The notes below the pieces were generated by a model. It had not been told where the DNA came from, did no database searches, and was given only the letters and a program-made list of their open reading frames with translations. The translations under genes and the position numbers were made by a program. Shown here one piece after another: positions 8,771 through 18,538 of a DNA stretch of 64,000 nucleotides (positions within the stretch are counted from its first letter, which is position 1; each line of letters starts with the position of its first letter). This DNA comes from Vogesella oryzae (GTDB lineage: Bacteria; Pseudomonadota; Gammaproteobacteria; Burkholderiales; Chromobacteriaceae), in assembly GCF_902829295.1 (NCBI RefSeq), contig NZ_CADEPL010000016.1, positions 97,931-161,930 of the forward strand, written 5' to 3'.

Positions 8771-9721
8771 ATGTTCAAGACAGAACTCAACTACGGCGAT
8801 GTTTATCTGGTTCCCAAGAAAACCGTCGTTGACAGTCGCAAGGAATGCGATACCTCGGTCCAGTTTGGTCCGCGCCGCTTCGATATGCCGCTGTACGCCT
8901 CCAATATGAAAAGCGTGGTGGATGCCGAAACCTGCGAATACTTTGCGCGTCATGGCTGGTTCTACACCATGCACCGCTTCAATATGGACACCGTGGGTTT
9001 TGTGCGCGACATGCAGGCGAAAGGCTTGTTTGCCTCGATCAGTATCGGTGTCAATGACGATACGCTGGAGCAGTTGGCCGCATTGCAGGTGGCTGGCTTG
9101 GTGCCGGAGTACATTACGCTGGATGTGGCCAATGCCTGGTGTGTAAAGGCTGAGCGCATGATTCGCCATGTCAAGCAACACTTCCCTGGGAGTTTCCTCA
9201 TCGGCGGCAATATCGCCACGGCTGATGCCGCGCGCGATCTTGAAGCCTGGGGCTGCGATGCGATCAAGGCAGGGATTGCCGGTGGTCGCGTCTGTATCAC
9301 CAAGAACAAAACCGGTTTTCATCGGCCAATGATTTCCACTGTGCGTGATTGTGCTGCCGCTGTGAAAGTGCCGGTGATTGCCGATGGCGGCATTGTCGAG
9401 CATGGTGATGTGGCCAAGGCGCTGGCGTGTGGTGCCTGCATGGTGATGGCGGGCTCGCTGTTTGCCGGTTATGACGAATCGGCTGGCGAGATCGTGGAAA
9501 TCAACGGCAAGCATTACAAGGAATATTTCGGAAGCGCGTCGCAGTTCAATAAGGGCGAATACAAGAACGTCGAGGGCAAGAAAATCCTGGTCGAATACAA
9601 GGGCACCATGGCGCGTTTGCTGGTTGAGTTGAAGGAAGATTTGCAGTCTTCGATCAGCTATGCTGGCGGTACGGATTTGGCAGCATTGCGCAGCGTCGAA
9701 ATGATCGTGGTCGCCCGCTAA
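8771..9721 (+). CDS. guaC: GMP reductase
   Basis: 316 residues. It converts GMP to IMP with NADPH for purine salvage. It has the IMPDH/GMPR barrel: FDMPLYASNMKSVV, EYITLDVANAW, the catalytic loop GGRVCITKNKTGF with Cys175, and VIADGGIVEHGDVAKAL followed by the GSLFAGYDES and EYFGSASQFNKGEYKNVEGKK blocks. It matches the shorter GuaC type known from Firmicutes better than the E. coli type. The loop before the Cys reads GIAGGR, where most relatives have GIGPGR. Long upstream extensions of the frame were rejected because MFKTELNYGDVYL is the conserved start. Confidence 0.93.
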   Translation: MFKTELNYGDVYLVPKKTVVDSRKECDTSVQFGPRRFDMPLYASNMKSVVDAETCEYFARHGWFYTMHRFNMDTVGFVRDMQAKGLFASISIGVNDDTLEQLAALQVAGLVPEYITLDVANAWCVKAERMIRHVKQHFPGSFLIGGNIATADAARDLEAWGCDAIKAGIAGGRVCITKNKTGFHRPMISTVRDCAAAVKVPVIADGGIVEHGDVAKALACGACMVMAGSLFAGYDESAGEIVEINGKHYKEYFGSASQFNKGEYKNVEGKKILVEYKGTMARLLVELKEDLQSSISYAGGTDLAALRSVEMIVVAR

Positions 9722-9722
9722 G

Positions 9723-9754
9723 AAAAGGTTGGGCGCATGCGGCCAACCTTTTTT
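9723..9754 (+). terminator. Terminator built from an inverted pair of the dispersed 10-mer
   Basis: The 15-base arms 9723-9737 and 9738-9752 are complementary at 14 of 15 positions and contain GTTGG(G)CGCA facing TGCGGCCAAC, followed by six T residues. It begins directly after the guaC stop. The design matches Neisseria terminators built from paired uptake sequences. Confidence 0.87.
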
Positions 9755-9962
9755 GTTGCTGGTCATGTGTTGCCGTGTCGGGTACTGCTGGTGAGTCGGT
9801 TGCTTGCAGCCAAGGTGCATTATGCGGGGTCGGTATGGCGGTTATCTTGTATTGCGGGTCGTAATCAGACTTGCTTTGAATGTTCCGGTATTTAACAGTG
9901 GGCTTGATTAGCGTTGTTTGATAATCTTGCCGCCAGCACGCACACATCATTAAGTAAAAGTT

Positions 9963-11576
9963 ATGAAAATAAATATGCCGGTGACAGCTAACGAGCTGTT
10001 TCTTGATCCTGCCCGCCCGATTGTTACCAAGACCGACCTGAAGGGCGCCATTACTTACGCCAACCGCGCCTTTATTGATATCAGCGGTTATACGGAAGAT
10101 GAGTTGCTTGGCCGCAACCACAATATCGTGCGCCATCCCGATATGCCGCCTGAAGCATTTGCCGACTTATGGGACACCATCAAGGTTGGCAAACCATGGC
10201 GCGGCCTCGTCAAGAACCGTGCAAAAAATGGTGATTTCTACTGGGTGGAAGCCTATGTCACCCCGTTGACCGAGCACGGCAAAATTGTCGGTTACATCTC
10301 GGTGCGCAGTACACCCAAGCGTGATGAAGTTGCTGCGGCAGAAACGTTTTACCAGCAGATGCGTAACAAGCAGGTGGCGATGCCGTCAACGCTGAAAGCA
10401 CTGCAAAAGCGGCCGGATTCCGGTCGGGCCGGTTTTGTACTAACCGGGGTCTTCAGCGCCGGCATGTTGTATGCTGCCGTGTGGCCGGGGCTGGAAGATC
10501 TGGTGCGTCAGGTAGTCGGTGCGGTTAGTTTTGTCGGGTTGGGCGCGGCTTCCTACTGGTGGCGTCGTCGCGAAGGTGTTGTGATGCAGCGTATCCACAA
10601 CGGCTTCCTGACATTGTCGGAAGGGCGGCTTGATCACCCGTTGCATACCCATCTTGGGGGGCAGCTGGGGGCGATGATGGATAGTCTGGAAGCGCTGCGG
10701 CTGCATCTGCGGGCACTGGTGGCTGATAGTCTGTCTGCCGGTGGTCTGACCTACCAGCAGGCGCGTACGCTGAGTGGCGAAGTGGAAGGGCTGGTGGCAC
10801 GGGCTCGAGAACAAGGCGCCGGTCTGCATCACATTAGTACCAGTATGGAAGAGATCAGCGGCAGTGTGACCCAGGTTGCCAGTATGGCCGAGCAAAGCGA
10901 GCAGGGTGCCGATGCCACGCGCGAAGCGGCAACGACTGGCCAAGCGGTAATGCAGCTGGCAGCTTCGGCGGCACTACAGGCCGTCGATTCGGTGCATCGC
11001 TCCAAGTCCGACCTGCAGCAACTGGAGCAGGCGATGGGCAAGATCAGCAGCATGACCGAGCTTATCCACGACATCGCCGAACAGACCAATTTGCTGGCAT
11101 TGAATGCCGCCATTGAAGCTGCGCGTGCCGGCGAGATGGGGCGTGGTTTTGCCGTGGTGGCGGATGAGGTGCGCAAGCTGGCCGAGCGTACCGCGCAGGC
11201 GACCGATGGTATTACCGAAACCGTGAAGGAGATTGTTGCCATCACCGACAGCGTCAGCGGCAACATGGATCAGTCGGTTACCGAAGTGGGGCATGTCAGC
11301 GAAGAGATTCGCCAGTCCGGCGAGCATTTGCAGAACCTGCTGGTCATTGCCGATCAGGCGCGTAGTTTTGCCCATACGCTGGTCGAGCAGATGGCACAGC
11401 AATCATCTTCGGTGCATCAGGTGGCGGCATCGGTAGAACAGCTGGCCATGCTGGGTGAGCAGAATATTGCTACCGCTGATGCGGTGCTGGGTAGTTCACA
11501 GCACCTGGAGTTGGCCGCATCGGATCTGGACAAGCTGACCCGCGATTATCGCAAGTGGAGTGGCAACGGCGGTTAA
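9963..11576 (+). CDS. Aer-like PAS-containing methyl-accepting chemotaxis protein
   Basis: 537 residues. The N-terminal PAS domain (about 15-115) has the Aer-type sequence [37 protein letters not shown] and a [14 protein letters not shown] strand, which in Aer holds FAD and senses redox or oxygen changes. One or two hydrophobic segments at about 155-195 anchor it in the membrane, with no periplasmic domain. The cytoplasmic signalling hairpin carries [19 protein letters not shown] and [18 protein letters not shown], which contact CheA and CheW. No che genes are nearby. It is a single gene with convergent maoC 22 bases downstream. Confidence 0.94.
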   Translation: MKINMPVTANELFLDPARPIVTKTDLKGAITYANRAFIDISGYTEDELLGRNHNIVRHPDMPPEAFADLWDTIKVGKPWRGLVKNRAKNGDFYWVEAYVTPLTEHGKIVGYISVRSTPKRDEVAAAETFYQQMRNKQVAMPSTLKALQKRPDSGRAGFVLTGVFSAGMLYAAVWPGLEDLVRQVVGAVSFVGLGAASYWWRRREGVVMQRIHNGFLTLSEGRLDHPLHTHLGGQLGAMMDSLEALRLHLRALVADSLSAGGLTYQQARTLSGEVEGLVARAREQGAGLHHISTSMEEISGSVTQVASMAEQSEQGADATREAATTGQAVMQLAASAALQAVDSVHRSKSDLQQLEQAMGKISSMTELIHDIAEQTNLLALNAAIEAARAGEMGRGFAVVADEVRKLAERTAQATDGITETVKEIVAITDSVSGNMDQSVTEVGHVSEEIRQSGEHLQNLLVIADQARSFAHTLVEQMAQQSSSVHQVAASVEQLAMLGEQNIATADAVLGSSQHLELAASDLDKLTRDYRKWSGNGG

Positions 11577-11598
11577 GCCGGATCTTGCCTGTCGGCAA

Positions 11599-12048
11599 TC
11601 AGGGGTGGCGCAAGGCCACCCAGATTGCCGATTCCAGTGACATCACTTCTTCTTGGTGCTGGTTGCGTGTCACCCAACGCAATTTCACAACGCCATACTC
11701 GGGCCGAGTGCTGGAGCGCTTGCCTGATAGCACCTCCACGCACGCTTGTAGTGTGTCTCCCGCCCGGGTCGGTCGCGGCCAGCGCATCTTGTCTACGCCC
11801 ATGCCGATCAAGCCATTGGCTACACTGCGGCCGAACTCACTTTCCACCACCAGTTTCATGGTGACACTGCTGGTTTGCCAGCCGCTGGCCGCCAGGCCGG
11901 CAAACACGCTTTGCTCGGCGCGAACATTATCGATGTGGAAGTACTGCGGGTCGTATTGCTTGGCGAAAGCGTGAATATCCTGCTCGCTCAGCGTGATGCT
12001 GGCAGTGGCAAAGCTCAAGCCAGGGGTAAGGTCTTCAAAGTAGAGCAT
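11599..12048 (-). CDS. MaoC-like (R)-hydratase, hot-dog fold
   Basis: 149 residues. It opens MLYFEDLTPGLSFATASITLSEQDI and has the hydratase motif region AFAKQYDPQYFHID, where the Asp and His are catalytic in (R)-specific enoyl-CoA hydratases. GMGVDKMRWPRPTRAGDTL follows, as in MaoC proteins. It would hydrate a trans-2-enoyl thioester. It lies seven bases after glnD in the lptF-lptG-glnD operon and seems functionally unrelated to it. Confidence 0.86.
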   Translation of the reverse strand: MLYFEDLTPGLSFATASITLSEQDIHAFAKQYDPQYFHIDNVRAEQSVFAGLAASGWQTSSVTMKLVVESEFGRSVANGLIGMGVDKMRWPRPTRAGDTLQACVEVLSGKRSSTRPEYGVVKLRWVTRNQHQEEVMSLESAIWVALRHP

Positions 12049-12055
12049 GGTGAAT

Positions 12056-14632
12056 CTAGATGCGTAGGCTGTTGATCAGGTCGTTTTCCAGTGCCAGCAG
12101 AGTCTTGTCTTCACCCAGGCAGGCGGACGAGAGCAGGAACGAGTCCTCCACCCGTCCGCCAAGGGTCATGATCTTGGCCGAGTCGACACTGACCCGATAG
12201 TCCGACAGTACCTTGGCAATGCGGGCAAGCAGACCGGGAGAGTCGGCGGCAGTAATCGACAGTACATAATGGCGGCCTTTGTCGTCCGGACGGATAAGCA
12301 CTTGCGGGCGAATCGGAAAGTGTTTCTGGTGGCGGTTGAGACGCCCTTTGGGGGGTAACTGGATCGGGTCCTGGCGCTGCAAGGTGGCAGCCAGTTCAAA
12401 CTCGATGAAGTTGATCAGGTCGCGGTAGTTGCTGTCGTGGAATTCCGGCAGGAAGACGTGGAAAGTGTCCAGCGCATAGTTGTGGCGCGTGGTGTAAATC
12501 TTGGCATCGGCAATGCTGTAGTTGTGGCGGCCAAGAAAGGCGCAGATGCGGGCGAACAGCTCCGGCTGGTCCGGGGTGTAGACCAGTAGTTGCAGGCCAT
12601 CCTTGTTGTCGTCAAGCAGGCGGGCGCGCACCACCGGCTCTGTGGTATGCAGGCAGCGGTTAAGCAGCCGGGTGTGCCAGGCGATCTCGCGTGGCTCGTG
12701 GCGCAGGAAGTAAACCATGTCCAGCTGGGCCCAGAATGCCTGTTCGGCAGCTTCCGGTACGGTATTCAGGCGCAACAGCTTGCGAGCCGCCGCCTTGCGT
12801 TCTTCCAGCTCGGAGTCGGCATCGATCTGGCCGCCACGGGTCAGGGTGCGTAGCGTGGCGTGGTACAGGTCTTCCAGTAGCTTGGCTTTCCAGGCATTCC
12901 ACACCTTGGGGCTGGTGCCGCGAATATCGGCAACAGTCAGGATATAGAGTGCGGCCAACCAGCGCGGTTTGCGTGCCAGATCGGCAAATTGCTGGATGGT
13001 GGCAGGGTCATAAATATCCTGCTTTTGTGCAATGCTGGACATGGTGAGATGGTGTTGTACCAGCCATATCACCAGCTCGCGATCCTCGCCGGTAATGCCG
13101 TGGGTGTCACAAAACTGCCCGGCATCGCTCATGCCCAGTTGTGAGTGGTCGCCGCCGCGGCCCTTGGCAATGTCGTGAAGCATGCCGGCGATATACAACA
13201 GCTCCGGTTTGTCAAAATCGTTGAGCAGTCGCGACAGGAGCGGGTACTCGTGATTGAATTCCGGAACGGCAAAGCGCCGCAGGTTGCGCACCACCATCAG
13301 GATGTGCTCGTCCACGGTGTAGACATGGAACAAGTCGTGCTGCATCTGACCGATGATGCGGCCGAAGGCAGGCCAGTATTTGCCCAATACGCCATACAGG
13401 TTCATACGACGCAGGGTGCGTGTCAGGCCGCGTCCTTCGCGGAACAATTGCATGAACAGCTGCAGGTTTTGCGGGTCGTGGCGGAAGCGCTCGTTGATCT
13501 GGCGGCGGGCGTGCCACAGGGCGCGCAGCGTGCGCGGCGCCATGCCGTTGAGGTCATGGCGCTGCATGTGCAGGAAGGCAAGCAGGATGGTAGACGGCTC
13601 GCGATCGAACACATCGTTGTCGAAAATGCCCAGCATGTTGTTGACGCTATAGAAGTGCTCGTCAAGCTGCTGGGTGATGCGTGGTACGTCGCACAGCAGG
13701 CGTGCCCGCAGATTGGGTAGCAGGATGCCGTTCAACTGGCTGACGTTCTTGGCTGATTTGTAATACAGCTGCATCAGCTGCTCGCTGGCGCGTTTGGCCT
13801 TGTTGTCCTGCAGGCCGTTCATACTAGCAACCTGCTGCTGCAGGTCGAAAATGAGCCGGTCTTCACGGCGGCGGGCGGCCAGGTGCAAGTCGATGCGGAT
13901 CTGCTCCAGCTGGCGCTCGCTATAGCGGATCAGGCGTGCTTCCGAAGTAGTCAGGATTTCATTGCGGGTCAGTGATTCCCAGTTCTGCCCCACGCCAATG
14001 GCCTTGCTGATCCACAGAATGGTGTGCAGGTCGCGTAGTCCGCCCGGGCTTTCCTTGACGTTGGGCTCTAGGTTGCTGGTGACGCCGAAGTGCTTGGTGT
14101 GCCGCTGCTGCTGTTCCAGCAGCTTGCCCTCCAGAAACGCCAATGGGTCGCGGTGCTTTTCTACGGCGGCATTCAGCTGCTGGTACAGCGCTGGATTGCC
14201 AGCCAGCAGGCGGTTCTCCAGTAGCGTGGTTTCAACCGTGATGTCTTGTGCCGCCTCGCTAAGGCATTGCGGCACGGTGCGTACACTGTGGCCAACCTCG
14301 AGGCCGATATCCCACATTGCCCCGATAAAGTCTTCGACAAAACCGTTCAGGCTCTGCGAAGTGGTTTCCGGCAAAAGCAGAAGCAGGTCGATGTCGGAAT
14401 AGGGGAATAGTTGGCCGCGGCCATAGCCCCCGACCGCCAGCAACGCCGCACGCTGCCCCATGCCCAGCACCTCCCACGCGGAGCGGATGATGCCGTCCAC
14501 CAGCTGGCCATGCCGTAGCAGGTAATCGCGGGCATTGCGGTTGCTGCGGTAGTCATCAGCCAGTGTCTCGCGGCCCTGTTGCAGGGACTGACGCCAGCGC
14601 TTGCAATGGGTGGTGCGGCTGTCCGGGTTCAT
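12056..14632 (-). CDS. glnD: Bifunctional PII uridylyltransferase / uridylyl-removing enzyme
   Basis: 858 residues, full length. It senses glutamine and adds or removes UMP on PII proteins, setting nitrogen control. The nucleotidyltransferase motif GGYGRGQLFPYSDID is at residues 68-82. An HD hydrolase site, AGMLHDIAKGRGGDHS, lies near 480. Two ACT domains near 680-750 (LLVYTPDQPELFARICAFLG) and 785-855 (LSITAADSPGLLARIAKVLS) bind glutamine. The start overlaps the lptG stop by four bases. Its downstream partner glnE is also in this window, 38 kb away. Confidence 0.97.
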   Translation of the reverse strand: MNPDSRTTHCKRWRQSLQQGRETLADDYRSNRNARDYLLRHGQLVDGIIRSAWEVLGMGQRAALLAVGGYGRGQLFPYSDIDLLLLLPETTSQSLNGFVEDFIGAMWDIGLEVGHSVRTVPQCLSEAAQDITVETTLLENRLLAGNPALYQQLNAAVEKHRDPLAFLEGKLLEQQQRHTKHFGVTSNLEPNVKESPGGLRDLHTILWISKAIGVGQNWESLTRNEILTTSEARLIRYSERQLEQIRIDLHLAARRREDRLIFDLQQQVASMNGLQDNKAKRASEQLMQLYYKSAKNVSQLNGILLPNLRARLLCDVPRITQQLDEHFYSVNNMLGIFDNDVFDREPSTILLAFLHMQRHDLNGMAPRTLRALWHARRQINERFRHDPQNLQLFMQLFREGRGLTRTLRRMNLYGVLGKYWPAFGRIIGQMQHDLFHVYTVDEHILMVVRNLRRFAVPEFNHEYPLLSRLLNDFDKPELLYIAGMLHDIAKGRGGDHSQLGMSDAGQFCDTHGITGEDRELVIWLVQHHLTMSSIAQKQDIYDPATIQQFADLARKPRWLAALYILTVADIRGTSPKVWNAWKAKLLEDLYHATLRTLTRGGQIDADSELEERKAAARKLLRLNTVPEAAEQAFWAQLDMVYFLRHEPREIAWHTRLLNRCLHTTEPVVRARLLDDNKDGLQLLVYTPDQPELFARICAFLGRHNYSIADAKIYTTRHNYALDTFHVFLPEFHDSNYRDLINFIEFELAATLQRQDPIQLPPKGRLNRHQKHFPIRPQVLIRPDDKGRHYVLSITAADSPGLLARIAKVLSDYRVSVDSAKIMTLGGRVEDSFLLSSACLGEDKTLLALENDLINSLRI

Positions 14633-15705
14633 CTTCGTTCCTGTCGCGAGATGGCAACCACCCCTGCGGCAAGAAAGAGCAGAGTGGGCAGTGTGGCCGA
14701 AATAATCGGGTTCCAGTTGTAAAGCAATCCCATATGCCCAAACAGCCGGTTGCTGAAGTGGAAGGCAATGCCAATACAGATGCCGGCAAACAGCTTGATG
14801 CCCAGGTCGTTATGGCGCCCATTCAGCGGCGTAAACGCCAAGGCCACCATCGCCATGGAAATGCAGGCCAAGGGGTAGAAAAGCTTGCTCCATAGTGCAA
14901 TCTCGTAGCGCTGGGTTTTCTGGTTGTTATTGCGCAGGTGCTCGATGTAGGTCATCAGGTTCAATGCTGACATCTGTTCCGGCACCACCAGCAACACCGA
15001 CAGCAGGTCTGGCTGCAGGATGGAGTGCCAGTTCATTTCGGCAATGCGGCCAATCTTGACGCTGTCGGTGCCGATGTCCGACTGACGGACGTTCTGCAGG
15101 CGCCATTCCTTGCTGGCCGGCAGGTATTGGGCGCGCTCGGCGTAGCGCACCCGGGTCAGGCGATAGTCCTGATCATAAGTCTGGATGCGAATGCCGAGCA
15201 GGGTGTTGTCCGGCAACATTTCACCGATATTGATGATGTTGTTGTCGTCCTTCACCCACAGGCCGGAGCGAAACTCCTGTGCTACCAGCGAGTGGGTGGC
15301 ACGCAGTTTGATGCGCTCGGCCTGCTGTTCCGCATATGGCGCACCGAATTCGCCGAGCAGCAAGGCGATGATGGCAATGGCGCAGCCGAATAGCAGTTTG
15401 GTGCTGGCGATGTTGCGCAGCGAGACACCGCTGGTACGGATGGCGGTGTACTCCGAGCTGCCTGCCAGTTGCGACATGGCGACCATGGCACCGATCAGAA
15501 CCGCCAGCGGCATCAGTTCGTACGCGTGGCCGGGGGTCTGCAGCAAAATGTAGGTCAGCAAGGTGCCGGCATGGAAATTGCCTTTGCCTAGGCTTGGGAG
15601 TTGCTGGATGGCATCAAAAAAGCCGTACAGCCCCAGCAGGCTGGCCAGTACGAAGACGGTGGCAAAAGTGAAGCGGCGCAGGAGATAGTTGCGGATCAGT
15701 TTCAT
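14629..15705 (-). CDS. lptG: LPS export ABC transporter permease LptG
   Basis: 358 residues from MKLIRNYLLRRFTFATVFV. It is the YjgP/YjgQ-type permease of LptBFGC, which extracts lipopolysaccharide from the inner membrane. Membrane helices lie at both ends (about 12-35, 60-80, 100-120, and 270-358), with a periplasmic beta-jellyroll between. The start overlaps the lptF stop by four bases (ATGA). The 95-residue upstream extension lies in lptF and was rejected. Confidence 0.95.
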   Translation of the reverse strand: MKLIRNYLLRRFTFATVFVLASLLGLYGFFDAIQQLPSLGKGNFHAGTLLTYILLQTPGHAYELMPLAVLIGAMVAMSQLAGSSEYTAIRTSGVSLRNIASTKLLFGCAIAIIALLLGEFGAPYAEQQAERIKLRATHSLVAQEFRSGLWVKDDNNIINIGEMLPDNTLLGIRIQTYDQDYRLTRVRYAERAQYLPASKEWRLQNVRQSDIGTDSVKIGRIAEMNWHSILQPDLLSVLLVVPEQMSALNLMTYIEHLRNNNQKTQRYEIALWSKLFYPLACISMAMVALAFTPLNGRHNDLGIKLFAGICIGIAFHFSNRLFGHMGLLYNWNPIISATLPTLLFLAAGVVAISRQERR

Positions 15706-16811
15706 GTGGACTGTCTCCGCAGCAGAATTTTCAGGCGTTGCAGCATTGGTCGGGCGGGTCGGTTGTGATAGTGCAGCAATAGCAAGGCCAGTGCCAGCAT
15801 GAGCACATGGGCGGGCAGAATGCCGAGTGCCGTCGGAATCTTGCCGCTGGAAATGCCGTCGCGCAGCAGCCACAGCAAGTTCTGATAGAGCAGGTAAGTG
15901 CCCAAGGCAAAAATCAGGTTGTATGCGTGGCCGGAGCGCGGGTTGTAGTGACTTAGCGGAATGGCCAGTAGCGCCAGAATCAGGCCGCACAGTGGTAGCG
16001 ACAGTCGCCAGGCCAGCTCAGCCTTGTCGGCGGGGTCCTCACTGCCGAACAATTCCAGCGTTGGGCGACTTTCGCTGTTGATGGTTGGCCGCACCAGTTG
16101 GCTGGCTTCGGTAATTTTGACCGAGTAACGCTTGAATTCCATGACTTCGAAATTGCCGCTGCCGGGTTCTCCGGTGTAGCGGCGACCTTCCTGCAGCACC
16201 AGGGTGCGGTTGCCCTCCTCATCGGTGCTGACCAGCCCTTCTTTGGCGAAGATCGATGACACTTCGCCATTGCGTGTGGTTTGCACGAATACGTTGCGCG
16301 TGGCGCCGGAAAGCACGGAGTAGCTTTCGATGAAGTACACGCGATCGCCGCTTTGTGATTCTTTGAATACGCCGGGAGACAGTGCGGTCATGTCTTCGCG
16401 CTGCTTCATGGTCTCGGCATATTCCTTGCTGCGCTGGGTGGCCCACGGTTCGACAATTGTGGTGCCGGCGGCAATCAGCAGGCATAGCGGCAGGGCAAAG
16501 CGCAGCACTGGCGAGACCCAGGAAGTCAGCGACTTGCCACTGGCCATCCAGACCGCCATTTCCTGTTCGCGGGACATGCGAGTCAACACCACAATGACAC
16601 TGACAAAGATTGTCAGAATCATCAGTACCGGGAAAAAACCGATAGACCAAAAGCCGATCATGGCAAAAATTGTATTGCTGGCAATCAGTCCCTGGGCTGC
16701 TCGCCCCAGCATATTAATGGTCTGGGTCGAGAGCAAAATCGCAAATAAAACGGAAAAAACACCGATACTGGTATAAGTCAGCTCGCGGCTGAGGCTTTTT
16801 TGAAAAAGCAT
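15702..16811 (-). CDS. lptF: LPS export ABC transporter permease LptF
   Basis: 369 residues from MLFQKSLSRELTYTSIGVF. It is the partner permease of LptG. The RMSREQEMAVWMASGKS cytoplasmic coupling segment, which contacts LptB, is clear. A periplasmic domain at about 130-260 includes YFIESYSV and FAKEGLVSTDEEGNRTLVL, and three C-terminal helices follow. I preferred this start over one seven residues upstream. It heads the lptF-lptG-glnD-maoC operon and is divergent from pepA. Confidence 0.95.
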   Translation of the reverse strand: MLFQKSLSRELTYTSIGVFSVLFAILLSTQTINMLGRAAQGLIASNTIFAMIGFWSIGFFPVLMILTIFVSVIVVLTRMSREQEMAVWMASGKSLTSWVSPVLRFALPLCLLIAAGTTIVEPWATQRSKEYAETMKQREDMTALSPGVFKESQSGDRVYFIESYSVLSGATRNVFVQTTRNGEVSSIFAKEGLVSTDEEGNRTLVLQEGRRYTGEPGSGNFEVMEFKRYSVKITEASQLVRPTINSESRPTLELFGSEDPADKAELAWRLSLPLCGLILALLAIPLSHYNPRSGHAYNLIFALGTYLLYQNLLWLLRDGISSGKIPTALGILPAHVLMLALALLLLHYHNRPARPMLQRLKILLRRQST

Positions 16812-16825
16812 AAAACGGGCCTGTT

Positions 16826-16855
16826 TTGACAATCCGTCGGTAGGGTAGTGATAAT
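16826..16855 (+). promoter_or_regulatory. Sigma-70-type promoter of pepA
   Basis: TTGACA at 16826-16831 and GATAAT at 16850-16855 are separated by 18 bases. This would start transcription near 16862 and give a leader of about 115 bases before the pepA ATG. It lies 14 bases beyond the divergent lptF start codon. Confidence 0.7.
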
Positions 16856-16975
16856 TGGAAAGGTTTCAATCGATTGATTGCCGGCCAGGAATCTTGGCAT
16901 GGCGGCCGGTTCCGAGTGGGCCACAAGCCTGCAGGAATGCGCCTTGAAGAACCCAACACACACGGTGGAGCATCT

Positions 16976-18538
16976 ATGGAGTTTAACATCAAAAGCGGGA
17001 GCCCGGAGAAGCAGCGCGTAGCATGCGTTGTGGTCGGCGTTTATGAAACCCGCAAACTGTCTTTTGCTGCCGATCTGCTCGATCGCATCTCCAATGGCTT
17101 CATCGCTGACGTCCTCAAACGCGGTGATATGGATGGCAAACTGGGCACTTCCCTGATCCTGCATTCTGTGCCGCACACGTTGTGTGATCGGGTCATGCTG
17201 GTTGGTCTGGGCAAGGAGCGCGACTTCCGTGCCAAGGAGTATCGCGAAGCGATCCGTGCCTCGGTAAAAGCCCTGGGCAATACCCAGGCCAACGAGGTTG
17301 TGAGCTACCTCACCGAACTGCACGTGAAAAAGCACGACGTCGAGTGGATGATTGAGCAGGCGACTGTCGTTACGCAGGACGCGCTGTACCGCTTTGATCG
17401 TTTCAAGTCCCGTCAGGAAGAAACCAAGGAACCGCGTAAGTTTACCCTGGCGGTGCCGCGGCGTAGCGATCTGACCGATGGCGAGCGTGGTCTCGCTCGT
17501 GGCCTTGCCATTGCTGCCGGCATGAAGCTGGCCAAGGATCTGGCCAATATGCCCGGCAATATCTGCACTCCGAGCCACCTTGCCGAAACTGCCCGCGATA
17601 TGGCGGTGTCTTTCGGTGCCGAGGCCGAGGTGATGGGGCCGGCCGAAATTGCCGAACTCAAGATGAATTCCTTCCTGTCGGTGGCCAAGGGCAGTGAAGA
17701 AGAACCCCGCTTTGTGGTGCTCAAGCACTTCGGTGCCAAGGATAAGGGCGATCGCCCCCTGGTGCTAGTGGGCAAGGGCCTGACTTTCGACTCGGGCGGC
17801 ATTTCGCTGAAACCGGGTGAAGGCATGGATGAAATGAAGTACGACATGGGTGGTGCCGCCGCCGTGATCGGCGCCTTCCGTGCCGCGGTAGAAATGAAGC
17901 TGCCGCTGAACCTGATTTGCGTTGTGGCTACCTGCGAGAATATGCCGTCCGGCCGCGCGTTGAAACCGGGTGACATTGTGACCACCATGTCCGGTCAGAC
18001 TGTCGAAGTACTGAACACCGATGCCGAGGGTCGCCTGGTGCTGTGTGATGCGCTGACCTATGTCGAGCGCTTCAATCCGGCCACCGTGGTGGATGTGGCT
18101 ACCTTGACCGGTGCCTGCGTAATTGCGCTGGGCAACGTGGCTACCGGCTTGTACAGCAATCAGGACGGTCTGGCCAAAGAGTTGTGGCAGGCTGGCGAGG
18201 AAGTCGGCGATCGTGCATGGCATATGCCGTTGTGGGGTGAGTATCAGGAACTGCTGAAGAGTCCGTTTGCCGATATGGCGAATATTGGCGGCCGCCCGGG
18301 CGGCAGTATCAGTGCCGCCTGCTTCCTGTCGCGTTATGCCAAGGCATACGATTGGGCACATCTGGACATTGCCGGCACCGCCTGGCGCAGTGGCAAGGAA
18401 AAGGGTGCCACGGGCCGTCCGGTACCAATGTTGGTGCAGTTCCTGCAGGATCGTGCCGACATCGCACTGGGTAATGTCGTACGCCGTGGTCGTCCTCGCC
18501 GTGAAGTAGTTGAAGCGGCCGAAGATGACGCGGATTGA
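16976..18538 (+). CDS. pepA: Leucyl aminopeptidase, M17 family
   Basis: 520 residues. The dinuclear-metal active site shows VGKGLTFDSGGISLKPGEGM, YDMGGAAAV and NTDAEGRLVLCDAL, all intact, with ATLTGACVIALG after them. It removes N-terminal residues from peptides in the cytoplasm; some members also bind DNA. The chosen ATG has GGTGGAG seven bases upstream. The C-terminus continues about 25 residues past the usual LVQFL end as an Arg-rich then acidic tail (RRGRPRREVVEAAEDDAD), which is unusual. holC starts inside this tail. Confidence 0.95.
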   Translation: MEFNIKSGSPEKQRVACVVVGVYETRKLSFAADLLDRISNGFIADVLKRGDMDGKLGTSLILHSVPHTLCDRVMLVGLGKERDFRAKEYREAIRASVKALGNTQANEVVSYLTELHVKKHDVEWMIEQATVVTQDALYRFDRFKSRQEETKEPRKFTLAVPRRSDLTDGERGLARGLAIAAGMKLAKDLANMPGNICTPSHLAETARDMAVSFGAEAEVMGPAEIAELKMNSFLSVAKGSEEEPRFVVLKHFGAKDKGDRPLVLVGKGLTFDSGGISLKPGEGMDEMKYDMGGAAAVIGAFRAAVEMKLPLNLICVVATCENMPSGRALKPGDIVTTMSGQTVEVLNTDAEGRLVLCDALTYVERFNPATVVDVATLTGACVIALGNVATGLYSNQDGLAKELWQAGEEVGDRAWHMPLWGEYQELLKSPFADMANIGGRPGGSISAACFLSRYAKAYDWAHLDIAGTAWRSGKEKGATGRPVPMLVQFLQDRADIALGNVVRRGRPRREVVEAAEDDAD

